A stretch of DNA of 47,630 bases from positions 1-47,630 of the forward strand of contig CAMAXP010000034.1 of the NCBI GenBank assembly GCA_945862265.1, read 5' to 3'. Origin of the DNA: Bordetella parapertussis. Lineage in GTDB: Bacteria > Pseudomonadota > Gammaproteobacteria > Burkholderiales > SG8-39. The notes under the pieces are model-generated. The model did no database searches. It was not told the origin of the DNA and saw nothing but the letters and a program-made list of their open reading frames with translations. The translations under genes were made by a program, and so were the position numbers. Of the stretch, positions 46,862 through 47,630 are shown piece by piece. Position 1 is the stretch's first letter; each line of letters starts with the position of its first letter.

Positions 46862-47392
46862 TCAAACAGACTCATCCTCGAGAGAACTGTTGTGCCCAAT
46901 TTTTATTCTCTGGCCAGGGTTTCTCTGGAGCACCACTACCTCATCGCACTTCAAGTCCTCCAGCGTCCTTAATGATCGAAGGTCGAGCTGTGCCAGTTGA
47001 TTAGCCGCGCACCAAAGGTCCTTTAGTTTTGGGATGCCGGAAAGTTCAAGCTCTGTTATCTGGTTTTCACTGCAACACAAACTATTCAATTCTGCAACCT
47101 GTGACAGATCGAGCCTGTTTAGACGATTTCTGTAGCAACTGAGAAGCGTTAGAGATGTGACGTTCGACAACTCAAGCGCGGTTAACTGGTTACCGCCACA
47201 GAACAGGCTGTCGAGATGTGGCACGCTCGAAAGGTCGAGCTCCGCGAGGAAATTTTCGCTGCAGATCAGTCTCGTAAGGCCCGGAACACCAGAAAGATCG
47301 AGCGCCGTAAGTTGAATGCCGTCGCAGTGCAGTTCGGTTAGTGCAGGGACGTTCGACAAGTCGAGCTCAGTGAGCCGATTGTAGGAGCAATA
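46862..47392 (-). pseudogene. Leucine-rich-repeat protein, C-terminal fragment cut by an insertion sequence
   Basis: The frame encodes six full 21-residue repeats of the form L-x-x-L-x-C-x-x-N-x-L-x-x-L-D-L-S-x-x-P-x plus partial ones at both ends; the cysteine at position 6 is kept in every repeat. The repeats continue upstream of the first usable start (TTG 47359) as Y-C-S-Y-N-R-L-T-E-L-D-L-S, then stop fitting at about 47392, where the IS end begins. So the 5' part has been separated by the insertion. The C-terminus ends at 46862. The function is unknown; bacterial proteins with such repeats are often surface or effector proteins. Base composition is lower in GC than the neighbours. Confidence 0.75.
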
Positions 47393-47630
47393 CCAGTAGT
47401 GTCCGGTTAAATTTCGAACAAGTTCAATTGGTTGGCGATATTTGATTGTTTTTCGGAGTGTTCATAGGGCTGGAACGCACAAGAGATCTGTATTTTCTCG
47501 AACACTGAGACCGAAAGGATTTGAAGCAACGTGTATAGCGAGGCCTCGAGCTGAAGTTCCTTCTTGACGATGGCGATGAGCACGTAGGTGGATACGGCGC
47601 ACCAGATCTGCGTCTTCACCGCGTTCTCGC
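47393..47630 (-). mobile_element. IS4-family insertion sequence, one end (continues past the window)
   Basis: The element's 3' side with respect to its transposase is in the window. Its outer end is taken as CCAGTAGTGTCCGG starting at 47393, just after the transposase stop at 47407, where the leucine-rich-repeat pattern breaks off. The exact end and the target duplication cannot be set without the other end. The family assignment rests on the transposase C-terminus. Confidence 0.7.
47407..47630 (-). CDS. IS4-family transposase, C-terminal part (5' end outside window)
   Basis: About 74 residues are visible, open to the window edge: E-N-A-V-K-T-Q-I-W, then Y-V-L-I-A-I-V-K-K-E-L, L-E-A-S-L-Y-T-L-L-Q-I-L-S-V, F-E-K, ending N-Q-L-N-L-F-E-I. 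This is the typical tail of a common IS4-family DDE transposase. The catalytic residues lie outside the window. The in-frame GTG at 47619 is not the true start. Confidence 0.8.
   Translation of the reverse strand, partial: ENAVKTQIWCAVSTYVLIAIVKKELQLEASLYTLLQILSVSVFEKIQISCAFQPYEHSEKQSNIANQLNLFEI

Noticed and set aside
46771..47004. 77-codon plus-strand open frame
   Set aside because: It overlaps the end of the leucine-rich-repeat fragment and shows no ribosome site or family similarity.

Overview
The window reads as a chromosomal segment of a GC-rich betaproteobacterium, probably Burkholderiales or a close relative. The evidence is gene order: lepA-lepB-DUF4845-rnc-era-recO-pdxJ-acpS-nagZ-uvrC-pgsA, rpoE-rseA-rseB-mucD-glutaredoxin, yceD-rpmF-plsX-fabH-fabD-fabG-acpP-fabF, rne/rluC/gph/Rieske/sppA, and uvrB next to an aromatic aminotransferase. 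The genus cannot be read from the sequence alone.

Layout. (1) 1-7629, plus strand: a tightly coupled catabolic/uptake operon with an acyl-CoA dehydrogenase (5' end outside the window), an acyl-CoA ligase, an opine-dehydrogenase-like enzyme, a 3-hydroxyacyl-CoA dehydrogenase and a NitT/TauT-type ABC importer with two different permeases. (2) 7630-13748, minus strand: a second accessory block with a 2-keto-4-pentenoate-hydratase-like enzyme, the three subunits of 5-oxoprolinase (PxpA, PxpC, PxpB), a Bug/TctC periplasmic binding protein and an AtuA-type protein with its small partner. (3) 13828-15297: three tRNA genes (Leu-UAA, Cys-GCA, Gly-GCC) around a gene whose reading frame is broken only by one in-frame TGA. 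(4) 15363-25244, minus: lipid synthesis, DNA repair, cell-wall recycling, RNA processing, protein secretion and translation genes. (5) 25290-29091, minus: envelope-stress sigma factor operon. (6) 29187-35692, minus: fatty-acid and phospholipid synthesis operon behind a strong promoter at 35719-35747. (7) 35757-46332: Maf, SppA, Rieske protein, phosphatase, RluC, RNase E, low-molecular-weight phosphatase, UvrB and an aminotransferase. (8) 46398-47630: tRNA-Asn followed by foreign-looking DNA that holds a leucine-rich-repeat gene fragment cut by an IS4-family insertion sequence.

The most notable item is at 13966-15084. It is a two-part AhpD/carboxymuconolactone-decarboxylase-like protein in which codon 247 is TGA. 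The TGA takes the place of the second cysteine of the family's C-x-x-C-x-x-x-H redox motif, giving C-A-Y-U-T-T-A-H. The frame stays open for 125 codons after it. A perfect 7-bp hairpin with a 5-nt CGTGA loop starts 17 nt downstream, which fits the published bacterial SECIS rules. I call this a probable selenoprotein. The Sec machinery (selA, selB, selC, selD) is not in the window, so the call depends on the rest of the genome.

Other regulatory features read directly from sequence are: a sigma-E-like promoter ahead of rpoE, a good sigma-70 promoter ahead of tRNA-Gly, a promoter plus a roughly 350-nt leader ahead of rne with the Shine-Dalgarno inside a hairpin, and a terminator-like hairpin just upstream of lepA.
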